DNA from: Porphyromonas gingivicanis JCM 15907
GTDB taxonomy: Bacteria; Bacteroidota; Bacteroidia; Bacteroidales; Porphyromonadaceae
DNA: 64,000 nt
Assembly (NCBI RefSeq): GCF_000614585.1
Contig: NZ_BAKX01000002.1
Location: forward strand, 62,001 to 126,000
Direction of reading: 5' to 3'
Part shown: positions 26,591 through 36,112 of the stretch, piece by piece
How the letters are laid out: every line of letters starts with the position of its first letter
How positions within the stretch are numbered: the stretch's first letter is position 1
The notes under the pieces: model-generated
Told to the model about the DNA's origin: nothing
What the model saw: the letters and a program-made list of their open reading frames with translations, nothing else
Databases searched by the model: none
Position numbers and translations under genes: made by a program

Positions 26591-27790
26591 ATGCGTCAAA
26601 GAATAAAACTTTTTGCCTCCCTTGCTATGTCTCTATTGATGCTTGGCAGTGCAGTGGGGGGATGGGCACAAGAAAATGCAAACCGTAGATTGGTTCGCGT
26701 GTGGTTCGATCAGGCTCCCGAGGGAGGAATGGTCGTGGTAAAACAGGGTACTCGCATACTTCGCGATGGAGATGCGGTACACAATGGCTCTACATTGCTA
26801 ATTGAGGCTTCTGTGGCACAGAGAGATTACTCTTTAGCTGTGCTACGAGTGAGTGGAAAGCATTATGTAAACCTCCCTGTGCAGAGCGTTTCTGTAAAGT
26901 ATAAAGTGGAGGGAGATACACACATTAAGGCGATTTTTTCCCAGATTCAGCCTGCTAATAAGGCGACTTTAGATATTAAGAAGAACCAAGGAGGAACCTT
27001 GGAGGTGTATGTTGGAGATAGAGAGGTATTGACTGGAGAGCATGTTCCCGTAGGTACGGTGTTGCGCATTCGAGCTATATCGGGCAAAAGTTTCGTTCTT
27101 AGTAACCTCACAGCGCAGAGAGGTCAATGTTTGATTGATGAAACCTATACGAACAATCCTATTGAAGTATTCTATCGTGTAAGCGAGGCTTATACTTTGA
27201 TAAAGGCATACTTTGAGCATTGGTCTTCTCTAGACAGAGTGCACGTGCCTCTTTACATAAGTGAATCAGGAAAGGGAGGTCTCCTCTATGTTTTCTTGGG
27301 TGAAAGGCAAGTATACAATGGAGATCTTGTTCCTTTGAGAGGTACTTTGACCCTAAAGGCTATTCCCGAAAGATATGGTTGGCTAACCCAACTAACGATA
27401 GGCGATGAGGCAATTATTTCTGAACCAATCTGTACTCCCTTTACCTATCGTCATACAATTGAAACAACAGTCTACGTAAGAGCGAAATTTTCCCCTACTC
27501 CCCCCTCTTCCGACAGAGGAAAGGGCGATGCCCCTATGAACAATGAAGAGATTGGGTTGGAGGGAGCTGCTCCTTATGCCTATTTCTCTTGGGCAAGAGA
27601 GGATAGCGCGTTCGTGATTGCTCGTGCCAAAGCCGATGTAAGCGTACAACTCTACAATATGAATGGTCATTTGATGCGTCAAGAACGTACTGATGCTAAC
27701 GGAACTTGCAGGCTCTCGACTGAAGGATTGGCTACGGGTACTTATTTGTTGCGTGTGGGTAATGTGGTAAAGAAAGTACTTGTGAAGTAA
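26591..27790 (+). CDS. Secreted repeat protein with T9SS type A-like sorting domain
   Basis: A 399-residue predicted T9SS cargo. The start at 26591 (MRQRIKLFASLAMSLLMLGS, cleaved near GGWAQE) gives a clean signal peptide; a Met at 26513 would add 26 unrelated residues. Three diverged repeats of about 90 residues follow, each with a strand like GGTLEVYVGDREVLTGEHVPVGTVL or GGLLYVFLGERQVYNGDLVP, ending in a VKAYF or IKAIF strand, similar in style to InlB B-type repeats. The C-terminal 75 residues (VSVQLYNMNGHLMRQERTD, then TGTYLLRVGNVVKKVLVK) are a T9SS sorting domain. It has its own promoter and terminator. Confidence 0.82.
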   Translation: MRQRIKLFASLAMSLLMLGSAVGGWAQENANRRLVRVWFDQAPEGGMVVVKQGTRILRDGDAVHNGSTLLIEASVAQRDYSLAVLRVSGKHYVNLPVQSVSVKYKVEGDTHIKAIFSQIQPANKATLDIKKNQGGTLEVYVGDREVLTGEHVPVGTVLRIRAISGKSFVLSNLTAQRGQCLIDETYTNNPIEVFYRVSEAYTLIKAYFEHWSSLDRVHVPLYISESGKGGLLYVFLGERQVYNGDLVPLRGTLTLKAIPERYGWLTQLTIGDEAIISEPICTPFTYRHTIETTVYVRAKFSPTPPSSDRGKGDAPMNNEEIGLEGAAPYAYFSWAREDSAFVIARAKADVSVQLYNMNGHLMRQERTDANGTCRLSTEGLATGTYLLRVGNVVKKVLVK

Positions 27791-27850
27791 TTGCACACAT
27801 TCAGTAGAGACTGTGTTTTAGTTTTTCTTTTCATAAGTTGCGTAGTGAAT

Positions 27851-27883
27851 GGGGGAGAGCTTTTGATAGTTCTCCCCTTTTCT
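27851..27883 (+). terminator. Terminator of the T9SS-type gene
   Basis: GGGGGAGA pairs with TCTCCCC and is followed by TTTTCTT. Confidence 0.8.
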
Positions 27884-28016
27884 TACTTGCCCCTCGTTCC
27901 TCCTATTGTATGCGCACTGTCTCTCTAAGAATTATATCTTTGCGCCATGACAAGGCATTGTAACTCGCCCTTCTGTGGAGAGAGTCGTTGCCTCGATTAG
28001 ATTCTTACATTGATTT

Positions 28017-28739
28017 ATGCTATTCGCTACACTACTTCTTTCATGCGCTTGTGCGCTGACCCCTCCCTTGCTTTCTGCTCCGAAAGAGCCGATACTCTCT
28101 ACCCCGATGGTTGCTATTCCCCCTATCCCCTCATCAGTAGACTCTTTGATGCTCCAGTATGGTATGGTCGAGGTTACTCGCTTTGCTCCCTCCATTGTGG
28201 TAGACTTACGTTACGCTACGGCGGATAACTTCACGGGGCAACAGCTCTACACCGAATTGAACAAAGCCTATTTAGAAAAAGGATTTGCTGAACGCCTTGT
28301 TCGTGCGCAAAGAATTCTTTCAAAGCGTCGGCCCGGGTATCGTTTTATTATCTTCGATGCAGCCCGTCCGATTAGTGTACAGCGCAAAATGTATGCTTTG
28401 GTTGCTAATACGCCTCTGAAAGTTTACGTTGCCAATGGCAATAGAGGGGGCAGACACAACTATGGGGTGGCGGTCGATTTGAGTATCGTCGATGCCAAAG
28501 GTAAGTTGCTCGATATGGGAACGCCCTTTGATTATTTCGGGGAGGAGGCACATACCGACCAAGAGGAACGATTGGTGCGTGAAGGGCGCATCTCTCATCA
28601 AGCTCGAAGCAATAGAGAGTTGCTACGGCAGATTTTGGGCGAAGTGGGACTGCGCTGCTATCATCGAGAGTGGTGGCATTTCCAAGAACGTATCGAGATG
28701 AAGGAAGTGCGCCGTCGTTACCGTCTGCTGGACTTTTAG
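28017..28739 (+). CDS. VanX-type D-alanyl-D-alanine dipeptidase, predicted lipoprotein
   Basis: A zinc peptidase of the VanX/DdpX family that would cleave D-Ala-D-Ala, probably for peptidoglycan turnover rather than vancomycin resistance, since no vanA/vanH genes are nearby. The zinc and catalytic motifs are present: DLRYATADNFTG, RFIIFDAARPISVQ, GRHNYGVAVDLS with the His and Asp ligands, and REWWHFQ with the catalytic Glu and last His ligand. The N-terminus (MLFATLLLSC) resembles a lipobox but lacks a basic start, and an in-frame stop lies just upstream, so the true start is uncertain. A -7-like TATCTTTG is at 27935-27942. Confidence 0.88.
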   Translation: MLFATLLLSCACALTPPLLSAPKEPILSTPMVAIPPIPSSVDSLMLQYGMVEVTRFAPSIVVDLRYATADNFTGQQLYTELNKAYLEKGFAERLVRAQRILSKRRPGYRFIIFDAARPISVQRKMYALVANTPLKVYVANGNRGGRHNYGVAVDLSIVDAKGKLLDMGTPFDYFGEEAHTDQEERLVREGRISHQARSNRELLRQILGEVGLRCYHREWWHFQERIEMKEVRRRYRLLDF

Positions 28740-28830
28740 AGAGTAGCATCCATAGAGCTTCTCTTTCTGCTTGAAAGTTCCCCTCTTGCCTCGAACTTCT
28801 CTATTATGTATTGCTCCTATCAATAGAAGA

Positions 28831-28866
28831 GAAAAAGAGCTGTTCCCTCCCATGGAGAACAGCCCT
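28831..28866 (-). terminator. Terminator of the minus-strand pilus locus
   Basis: On the minus strand GCTGTTC pairs with GAACAGC and runs into TCTTTTTCTC. It lies about 90 bases after the last fimbrillin gene and between convergent genes. Confidence 0.7.
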
Positions 28867-28949
28867 TTGATGCTTCTTGCATTACCCATTGGAGGGGTGC
28901 AAAAAGGAGTTTGAAAGGAGGTTAGAACCTTAGTTTCTTTGACTTGACG

Positions 28950-29980
28950 CTATTGATTAATGGTTGTTTCATTGACAAAGCTCTCTTCGATAGAGATATT
29001 GAAGGTTGCATTATTTGTCAAGAGATTACCTGTTATAGTGGTAAGCCAATTACGCTGAATGGGGACATTGGTTTTGAGGTCGTGGCTGGTAATAGGGGTG
29101 GCTCCGTCCAGTGCTTCAAACTTGAGGTGGATGGGCGTTTGATTACTCTTGTCGGTCATTAGGTAGTCCACGATGAGTGTACGGTTGTTTGTACTTAAAT
29201 CATAGTTTAGGGCATACTCTTTCTGATCCTTATTGATACGACCTGTGTAGAACTTGCTCTCTCCATCGGGTAAATCTTCGCTTTCGCCCTCTCCTGTTAC
29301 GGCATTGAGCTTTTTGAAACGCTTGCAGCGTAGTAGGTTATTTTGAAATTGTCAGCTTTCTCCAATTTGTGCAAGCCCCAGTCGGTAGTTACAGCACGCA
29401 ACTTCGCAAAAGGACGCTTTAGTACGAGCGACTCATTAACGCTTTGGTTGCCTACTTGAAGGTCTTTAGTTATGAAGTAGGCATCGCGACTCTCATCGTT
29501 CAAGATGTCTTGCTTGTCGGGCTGTGCATAGCTAATAGCCTTAAAGTCTGCCGTGTTATAGTGGAGGTCGGCATCCGTCCCCTGGGTCACGAAGTCTGCC
29601 CATACTACTACTTTGTAGTTGCGATTGGGTGTGAGTCGAAGAGAGAAGGTTACAGGTTCGTAACTATCTACCACCTTTTTGATGGGAGCCACAGCTATGG
29701 GTGTTTCAGAGCCATCTACACGATAAACTGCCAACTGATAGCGGAGGTCATACTGGGTCATATTAACATTGGTAAGCCCTCCAGCAGCACTATTGCTTTT
29801 ATCTCCGTAAAGTGCGGAGCGGGTGTTACTAATCTCTCCATCGGTAGGAAGTGTGAGAGTAAAGGTTACATTACCCTCTTCCGAGGCATTAACCGCTTGG
29901 TTGTTCATCTCTATGTCTTTGGTTTGACATGCTGTGAGAAGCAGAGATAAACTGCTTAGGTATATTGCTAATTTTTTCAT
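28950..29980 (-). CDS. Fimbrillin-type lipoprotein (DUF6562-like), with a frameshift
   Basis: A predicted type V pilus subunit. The lipobox LLTAC has its Cys at 18. An arginine at 54 (NTR-SALYG) sits where gingipain-type proteases cut FimA-family pro-pilins. The body shares LRYQLAVYRV, LNDESRDAYFITK, LVLKRPFAKL and IQRNWLTTITGNLLT with its two upstream paralogues. The frame breaks near 29332 after FKITYY; adding one G restores GCKRFKKLNAVTG and continues to a stop at 28950. The 1031-base span plus one gives 343 residues, close to the 345-residue paralogue. It is the last gene of the five-gene locus. The pilin role follows from the family and context. Confidence 0.82.
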
Positions 29981-30032
29981 ACGTTTAAGTATTTAACCTT
30001 GTTGAATAATATTCTTGATGTTTCGCTTCAGC

Positions 30033-32027
30033 TTAAGGCTGGATGATACTGATCTTATTTGCATTTCGTTCCACTCGACCATAATACGGGGTAGCAGGTT
30101 TGTGAGTAGTCGGAGCACCCGTCAGATGATTTACATATTTCACATTCGTCGGGATAGGATTTCTGTCTAGGACCAAACCATCACCATATTTTACATGTCC
30201 GATAAATCCACTTATTTTGCGCGGACTGCCCACAGTTCTGATAGTAACGTAGTCAGCGCTACAAGTGCGAATGGTGATTCCACGCCCTCCAACTACTTCT
30301 CCGATAAAACCACCGACGTCTCCATCATAAAAGCCTCCCTTACAAATTAGATTTATATCTTTTACCGAACAGTTCTCTAAGCTGGCTCCACCGACACCAA
30401 CCCAACCGACAAGTCCCCCGATATTTTGAGTATATCCTTGCATCAAGGCTGCTTTTACTTCTATATGTCTAGCATGAACATTTGTAAAACTGAGAGAGGT
30501 ACTCCAGTTGGCTCCGGCATAGCCAATACAACCAGCAAAGTAGGCGGGTTCATTGTCGTGGGGTATAGGATTGCCGTGTTCATCGGTATGTACTTTATCG
30601 TCAGCACGACCATTGATGGTAATATTCTCAAACGTTACATTTTTCATATTACCATTATATGCGCCAAATACTCCTGTGTAAGCCATTACTTTATAGGAAA
30701 GCCAACCACCGAGGGCGCTATATTCGTACAGAGTACTATACTTCCCATTGAGAGAGAAGTTTTTGAGCTTGTGGCCTTGTCCGTCAAAGTCGAAGTTGGC
30801 ATTGTGAATCGGCTTCCACTCTATCCCAGCCATATCTATGTCGCTGGTTAATACTACTTTCTTGTCATTGACAGTGGCCACATTGTCGGGCAACCAAGCA
30901 AATTCGTTGCGATTATTGATAGTATAAGTATTAGTCGCAGCATCGAATGCAGGAGCTATGGGGTTTATTACGGCAGGATTCCACCACATTTCTGCTACGT
31001 TCCAATTGTTTACAAAGTTCTCATCAATAGAGATGGAGAAAGTTGCATCTGTCGTTAGTACATTACCCGTAATGGTAGTCAGCCAGTTGCGCTGGATAGG
31101 AATGTTAGTTTTCAAATTGTGTTTAGCGATAGGAGTAGTACCGTCTAACGCTTCGATAACCATATGGATGGGTGTTTGCTCTGTGAGGTCAGTCATAAGG
31201 TAATCCACAGTAAGCGTTCTATTGTTGGCACTTTGGTCGTAGTTTAGGGCATATTCCTTTTCATCCTTATTGATAGTACCTGTATAGGTTACAGTGCCCG
31301 GATTGGGGAGGTCTTCGCTGGTAGCAACACCTGTGAGAGCATTCATCCCTGTAAAGCGTTTGCATCCATAGTAGGTTACTTTGAAGTTGTCCGCCTTTTC
31401 AAGCTCGTACAATCCCCAATCTGTGGTTACAACACGCACTTTGGCAAAAGGACGCTTGAGTACCAGATTGTCTGTGAAGTCGGTATTGCCGAGGTTGAAC
31501 TCCTTAGTAATAAAGTAGGCATCACGGCTCTCATCGTTGAGGATATCGGTCTTTTGTACGTCTTTGTAGACAATGTTGGTCAAGTCGGAAGTGTTGTAGT
31601 GCAAATCCTCTTCGGAGCCTTGGGTTACAAAGTCCGCCCATACCACAGCTTTGTAGGTGCGGTTAGGGGTTAATCGCAGAGAGAAAGATACGGGTTGGTA
31701 TCTATCTACCACCTTTTTGATAGGAGCAACAGCTTCAATGGTTGTGCCTGAGGCTTCTACACGATAAATTGCCAACTGGTAGCGAAGATCGTGTGAGGTG
31801 GTGAGATTTACATTCGTGAGACCGCCTGCGGCACTACTGCTTTGCTCTCCATAGAGGGCAGCACGAGTAGCTTGGAGACCTTGCTCTTCGGGAATAGATA
31901 GCGTAAAGTTGATATTAGCTTCGCTACTACCATCGGGTACTTGTTGGTCTATAACAAGCACCTCCTTGGTCTGACATCCTGCCAGAAGAAATAGAGAAAA
32001 TAGAAGGTAGATTGCTTTGATTTTCAT
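30033..32027 (-). CDS. Fimbrillin-like lipoprotein with GLUG-type C-terminal extension
   Basis: A 664-residue fusion. The first 340 residues are a paralogue of the neighbouring fimbrillins: lipobox LLAGC (Cys 18), predicted protease site ATR-AALYG (Arg 55), LVLKRPFAKV, FTGMNALTGV and IQRNWLTTITGNVLT. The rest is an added domain: a linker (TYTINNRNEFAWLP), DIDMAGIEWKPI, FDFDGQGHKLKNF, then GLUG-like repeats (NIGGLVGWVG, DVGGFIGEVVGG, ISGFIGHV) expected to form a beta-helix. Such a domain could be a pilus-tip or surface adhesin. The start at 32027 is chosen because it directly gives the signal peptide MKIKAIYLLFSLFLLAGC. Same operon as its paralogues. Confidence 0.82.
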   Translation of the reverse strand: MKIKAIYLLFSLFLLAGCQTKEVLVIDQQVPDGSSEANINFTLSIPEEQGLQATRAALYGEQSSSAAGGLTNVNLTTSHDLRYQLAIYRVEASGTTIEAVAPIKKVVDRYQPVSFSLRLTPNRTYKAVVWADFVTQGSEEDLHYNTSDLTNIVYKDVQKTDILNDESRDAYFITKEFNLGNTDFTDNLVLKRPFAKVRVVTTDWGLYELEKADNFKVTYYGCKRFTGMNALTGVATSEDLPNPGTVTYTGTINKDEKEYALNYDQSANNRTLTVDYLMTDLTEQTPIHMVIEALDGTTPIAKHNLKTNIPIQRNWLTTITGNVLTTDATFSISIDENFVNNWNVAEMWWNPAVINPIAPAFDAATNTYTINNRNEFAWLPDNVATVNDKKVVLTSDIDMAGIEWKPIHNANFDFDGQGHKLKNFSLNGKYSTLYEYSALGGWLSYKVMAYTGVFGAYNGNMKNVTFENITINGRADDKVHTDEHGNPIPHDNEPAYFAGCIGYAGANWSTSLSFTNVHARHIEVKAALMQGYTQNIGGLVGWVGVGGASLENCSVKDINLICKGGFYDGDVGGFIGEVVGGRGITIRTCSADYVTIRTVGSPRKISGFIGHVKYGDGLVLDRNPIPTNVKYVNHLTGAPTTHKPATPYYGRVERNANKISIIQP

Positions 32028-32100
32028 TGTTGTATAAAATAAAAATGGATTAATATGCAAAGAGTAAATATTTAATAGTTAGTTTCTTGTGCTCATCTCT

Positions 32101-33138
32101 TTAATTAAAAGGAGTTAGAGAGAGACGTGGAGTTGCTTCTCCCGATAGTGTAACTGTACCATTTGTATTGGTAAGCATATTACCCGTAATGGTGGTTAGC
32201 CAGTTACGTTGGATAGGAATGTTGCTCTTGAGATTGTAGCGCACTAACGAAGTAGTGCCCTCTAAGGCTTCGAATATAATGTTAATCGGAGTTTGTCCTT
32301 TTGAAGGAGTCATCAGATAGTCCACCATGATGGTGCGATTGTTAGGGCTCAAGTCGTAACCCAAGGCGTACTCTTTTTCGGTTTTGTTGAGTGTACCACT
32401 ATAGGTGGTAACGTTTTCACTTTTGGGGAGGTCGATGCTTGTACTCTGGTCTGTGAGGAGGTTGATGCTTGTAAATCGTTTACAACCATAGTAAGCTATC
32501 TTTATTTGGTCTACTTTTGGTGCTGTGGGCTCCCAGTCTGTTGTTACGATACGTAGTTTGGCAAAGGGACGTTTTAGAACGAGTTGCTGTGCCACCCCTT
32601 GGTTGGTTACTGCAAACTCTTGTACACCATAAAAGGCATCGCGGCTCTCATCGTTGAGAATTGCGGTAGCATCGGAGGGCAAGAGGGTGATGTTAGGGAA
32701 GTCTTGCGTATTGTAATGGTGGTCTGTACGAGTGCCTTGAGGTATGAAGTCTGCCCATACCACAGCTTTGTAAGTGCGATTGGGGCTGAGACGTAGAGCA
32801 AATGTAGTGGGGGTGTTGGCATCCTCGATCTTTGACAGAGGGGCAACCACTCGGCGGTGCGTTCCGTCGCTTTCTACCTTATAAATGGCTATTTGGTAGC
32901 GTAGGTCGTATTTATTAACCCAATCAATGTTATGTATGCCCCCTAAAGCACTATTGCTCTCTTGACCCAAGAGGGCAGAGCGAGTCTGTAACTCTCCATC
33001 GGGGGGTGATACAGAAAAACTAACTTCTATCATGGAGGTTTGCTCTTCAAGGTCGTTATCAACCCCTTGCTTAGGTTGGCAAGAGGGTGTTACTATAAGG
33101 ACCAAAAGGGAGAGAAATAGTATTGCAATTCTTTTCAT
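32101..33138 (-). CDS. Fimbrillin-type lipoprotein (DUF6562-like), intact
   Basis: A 345-residue predicted pilus subunit and the intact reference for this paralogue set. The lipobox VTPSC has its Cys at 20. An arginine at 53 (QTR-SALLG) matches the predicted maturation site of the other two. Shared blocks are YDLRYQIAIYKV, LRLSPNRTYKAVVWADF, ILNDESRDAFYG, LVLKRPFAKLRIVTTDW, YYGCKRFTSINLL and IQRNWLTTITGNMLT. It is less similar to the other two paralogues than they are to each other. It is encoded just downstream of the anchor-like gene (15-base gap). Confidence 0.82.
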   Translation of the reverse strand: MKRIAILFLSLLVLIVTPSCQPKQGVDNDLEEQTSMIEVSFSVSPPDGELQTRSALLGQESNSALGGIHNIDWVNKYDLRYQIAIYKVESDGTHRRVVAPLSKIEDANTPTTFALRLSPNRTYKAVVWADFIPQGTRTDHHYNTQDFPNITLLPSDATAILNDESRDAFYGVQEFAVTNQGVAQQLVLKRPFAKLRIVTTDWEPTAPKVDQIKIAYYGCKRFTSINLLTDQSTSIDLPKSENVTTYSGTLNKTEKEYALGYDLSPNNRTIMVDYLMTPSKGQTPINIIFEALEGTTSLVRYNLKSNIPIQRNWLTTITGNMLTNTNGTVTLSGEATPRLSLTPFN

Positions 33139-33153
33139 CTTTTCAGGGGAGAA

Positions 33154-34245
33154 TTATATTTCTACAATATGTTCGCCATCAAACTTTTCGTCGATAGAGA
33201 CCTGACCTCCATTGTCAATCTTTTTGGTCAAGAAAGGAGCTTTGACTACCGTCTCATGGTTGCGTAGTAAGGGTACTTCTACATTGGAACAACGACTAAT
33301 CTCTACGCCGTTAGCATCGAAGAAATAGAGGTCTACGATGATGTTGTCTTCCTTTTTGAAACTTGTGAAAAGGTAGTCTTTCAGCAGGATAATCTCCTCT
33401 GTATCTTGCGAAAGGTCGTCGGGTAGTGGAGCTTCGAAACTATAGGTGCTAATAAATTCGTTCGGTTCTTTCTGAGAAACATCGTATCCTATGCTCACGT
33501 ACTGCTTGTAGGTTACTTTCACTTTGCCTCCTTTTAGTTTACCACCATCTTGAACAAAGGCACGATAGTCCGAAGCGACTAATGTATAGCGAGCCACGGG
33601 GCGAGAAAGTAATACGGGGATAAGGCGAGAGCGTTGTACTCCCATATCGGGTAGGAGAGGATAACCCTCAGGACCCAAATTCATGTCGAGCGTGAAAGAT
33701 TGTTGTCCCGCAGCGCAACTTTTGAGATGTATGTCGGTTGGATAATTTTTAATGTTAGAGAGAATGTTGAGAAGAGTAGGGGTAGAGTAATGAGTATCGG
33801 TCGGCTGCCCCTTGCGTACATAGTCCGCCCAAGCCAATATGCAGTAGTTACCATCGGGTAGCTTCGTGTATAAGCGATTTTGAGGAGGAAGAGCATCTTT
33901 GTCCAACTCCATCACATGGCGAGCTACTCGCTCATCTTGGCGCATAGAGCGTGTGGCACGCGTTGGGTTGCAACGGTAGATGTCGAGGATAAGGCGCATA
34001 GCGTATCCCTCGGCAGGTTGGTAAGCAGGAGTACTCACAGCATCAAGAACTTTTACCGAACGCTCCCACTTGGGACCATATACTACCTCTTTATGGTAGA
34101 GAGGAGGCGTGCGATCGATGTGTGTTTCGACGATAACCTCCGATTCGATGGGTTGTGGATACTCATGGATGGTACGGTCGCAAGAGCTAAGTAGGCTTGC
34201 CACCCCACATAGGGTTAGGATAAGTGTATATAACTTCTTGTACAT
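33154..34245 (-). CDS. FimB/Mfa2-type fimbrial anchor or accessory lipoprotein
   Basis: A 363-residue predicted lipoprotein with lipobox LLSSC (Cys 22). It shares the pilin-like layout (YAMRLILDIYRC, GNYCILAWADYVRKG, LLSRPVARYTLVASDYRAF, LLKDYLFTSF, EVPLLRNHETVVKAP), but no single Arg-SAL maturation site is obvious where the three paralogues have it. In P. gingivalis-type loci such proteins (FimB, Mfa2) anchor the fimbria and limit its length. Its place directly after the OmpA-like/DUF3575 gene and before the fimbrillins fits an anchor. The assignment is by architecture and context. Confidence 0.72.
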   Translation of the reverse strand: MYKKLYTLILTLCGVASLLSSCDRTIHEYPQPIESEVIVETHIDRTPPLYHKEVVYGPKWERSVKVLDAVSTPAYQPAEGYAMRLILDIYRCNPTRATRSMRQDERVARHVMELDKDALPPQNRLYTKLPDGNYCILAWADYVRKGQPTDTHYSTPTLLNILSNIKNYPTDIHLKSCAAGQQSFTLDMNLGPEGYPLLPDMGVQRSRLIPVLLSRPVARYTLVASDYRAFVQDGGKLKGGKVKVTYKQYVSIGYDVSQKEPNEFISTYSFEAPLPDDLSQDTEEIILLKDYLFTSFKKEDNIIVDLYFFDANGVEISRCSNVEVPLLRNHETVVKAPFLTKKIDNGGQVSIDEKFDGEHIVEI

Positions 34246-34256
34246 GGTGCTCTTTC

Positions 34257-35540
34257 TTACTTTTTACGAGGCTTGTAGAATTTGTAAGCAATGGAGATGC
34301 CAGCTCTGGTAATACCCCAATAGAAGTCGTTGCCTGAGTGGAATTTAGGACCATTGTTCCAGTTACGATAGACATCGTAGTCATATTCGGCAAAGCCTGC
34401 TCCGATGTTGAATTCTAAACTCCAGCGTCCCGCTTTGTCCAAGTGAGTGGCATAGCCGTAGCTGAGTCCCATCCCCCATAGTGCGTGGTTGGGGTCTTGG
34501 TATCGTCCATTATCGTTAATAGCCACATTAAAGCCTACTATGTGTGTATGAACCCCGAAGAAGTTGCCTCTGCCCGCTTTTTTCAACCAGTAGCGTAGCT
34601 CGGGTTGCGAAGCCAAAAGGCGTATTTTACGAGTTGGGGTGTAGTCGTAGGGAGAATACCAAACAGGTACATCCAAGCTCCATTGACGCCAAAGCTCCAC
34701 TTCAAAACCAGCATTCGCAAGTAGGGCACCCAAGAAGAGCCCATTTGTTTTAATGGCCCAGAAGCGATTTTCAACAGGGGCTTCGAGGGGCATTTCAACC
34801 ACAGGAGTGGGTGTTATGGTTACAGTGTCGGGTGGTAAATGGGTAGGAGTCGGAGAGACTGGAGTGGGGAGCTTAATATCTTCAGCAGAGCAGACAATAA
34901 CCATACGCGAGTTACGCAATACGGGAAAAATGTCTTGTAGTAATAGTCGCCACGTCTTTCCTTGGTCTATTGCTTTTATCTTGCGTTTTCTTACTGCCCA
35001 ATCATTCTCGTTTGAGATGATTTCCAAAACTCGTTCCTTGTTGGGGAATTCTTGTTCCCGAAGAAGACGAGAGAGCGTTAGCCAATCTTCCCAAAGATTT
35101 TCTTTCCGAATATCAGCGTCGGTTAAGTTGGTTTTCCTCTTGATATAGTCAGCAAACACTCGTGCACGCCATGCTCCCAACCGCTTATTGCCTTCAATAG
35201 GACCCTCAGGAGAGGCACTACCTCCAATCCAAATGTAAGACATCTTGACCCGTTCGTCTTTTCTCAATTTGTTGATAAGGTCTACAATCTCAGAGAGTTG
35301 CTCGTCTTCTCGCAACACAGCTTTGTTTACCTCATAGATGACGGGAACAAGATCCGTGTGAGCATACGCTAAAACGGAGTCTAACTTGTCGGAGGGTAGG
35401 AATGTTACATACCGAGGATACCATTCGTACGCCTGAGCAATAACAGAGTCCCCTTGAAGAGGGGGAGCCTCTACTTGTAAAGATGCTCCAGCCCATAGTA
35501 CATGGACAATTAGTGAAAGGAGTAGTAGCGTTCTTTTCAT
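34257..35540 (-). CDS. OmpA-like periplasmic domain fused to a DUF3575 outer-membrane domain
   Basis: A 427-residue envelope protein and first gene of the pilus locus. After a signal peptide it has a region with an OmpA-like peptidoglycan-binding motif (GGSASPEGPIEGNKRLGAWR, then ARVFADYIKRK, about 106-137), resembling the end of DUF3868 proteins. A Pro/Thr-rich linker (TPVSPTPTHLPPDTVTITPT) follows, then a DUF3575 beta-barrel-type domain (FWAIKTNGLFLGALLANAGF, SLDVPVWYSPYDYTP, FFGVHTHIVGFNV, GWSLEFNIGAGFAEY-like strands). At the other pilus locus (61.5-63.6 kb) these two parts are separate genes. Probably supports fimbria export or anchoring; inference from the locus. Confidence 0.82.
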   Translation of the reverse strand: MKRTLLLLSLIVHVLWAGASLQVEAPPLQGDSVIAQAYEWYPRYVTFLPSDKLDSVLAYAHTDLVPVIYEVNKAVLREDEQLSEIVDLINKLRKDERVKMSYIWIGGSASPEGPIEGNKRLGAWRARVFADYIKRKTNLTDADIRKENLWEDWLTLSRLLREQEFPNKERVLEIISNENDWAVRKRKIKAIDQGKTWRLLLQDIFPVLRNSRMVIVCSAEDIKLPTPVSPTPTHLPPDTVTITPTPVVEMPLEAPVENRFWAIKTNGLFLGALLANAGFEVELWRQWSLDVPVWYSPYDYTPTRKIRLLASQPELRYWLKKAGRGNFFGVHTHIVGFNVAINDNGRYQDPNHALWGMGLSYGYATHLDKAGRWSLEFNIGAGFAEYDYDVYRNWNNGPKFHSGNDFYWGITRAGISIAYKFYKPRKK

Positions 35541-35807
35541 ATAATCAATTTAGAGCCTCTGCATATAGGAGGGAATGGCCAAGAGAGAAAAAGAGGTATA
35601 GCAGGGCTGTGAAACGATAAAAGGAGTTTGTTCAGAATGAGTGTGGATAATGGCTACATCTTGTGTAGAGAGGGTTTGTGAAGTATTGTGTGTGAACGGA
35701 ACGTTTTCTATTCATAATTAAAAGGAGAATACTTTAAGCAAGGAGTTTCTCATTAATCCCAATGTCTGTTTCGTGCGCAAATGCAGTAGCATGTATCCAT
35801 TTCGAGA

Positions 35808-35815
35808 CAAAGATA
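35808..35815 (-). promoter_or_regulatory. Candidate -7 box of the pilus locus
   Basis: On the minus strand this reads TATCTTTG. It lies about 270 bases before the first gene of the locus, giving a long leader. No clear -33 element is seen, so confidence is modest. Confidence 0.4.
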
Positions 35816-36056
35816 AAATATTTTATTTAATGTAATATCCTCTTTTGTGAATTGTTTTTGAAAGAGGCGACATAATGTTGTTTCTTTATTGAGAGATAGC
35901 TCTTTCTGTAAGCGAAAGGTTGTAGCTTTCTAAAATCTTTGTAAAAACGTGTTCGGACGCTCTGTTTTTTTATTGAGCTATTATTGTTTTTGAAGAAAAA
36001 AGGTAGTGCAACCCGATATTGTTAAAAGTAAGTGTTGGGATAGTAGATTAAAAATG

Positions 36057-36112
36057 TAACCATTAACCCTTTGGAACAGAACCTTCTGTGCGAACTCTGG
36101 AAAGGATTAATC
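36057..36112 (-). repeat. Dispersed intergenic repeat, copy C
   Basis: On the minus strand it reads GAGTTCGCACAGAAGGTTCTG and then AAAGGGTTAATGGTTAC, aligning with the core and tail of the other copies (GAGTT-N3-ACGGAGGGTTTTG; AGGGTTAATGGTT). Confidence 0.6.

Noticed and set aside
28017-28739. Vancomycin-resistance gene vanX
   Set aside because: The catalytic motifs fit the family, but no vanA, vanH or vanRS genes are present, so a housekeeping dipeptidase is the safer call.
28944-30851. Plus-strand open frames across the fimbrillin genes
   Set aside because: They are antisense to three clearly homologous pilin genes and carry no domain of their own.
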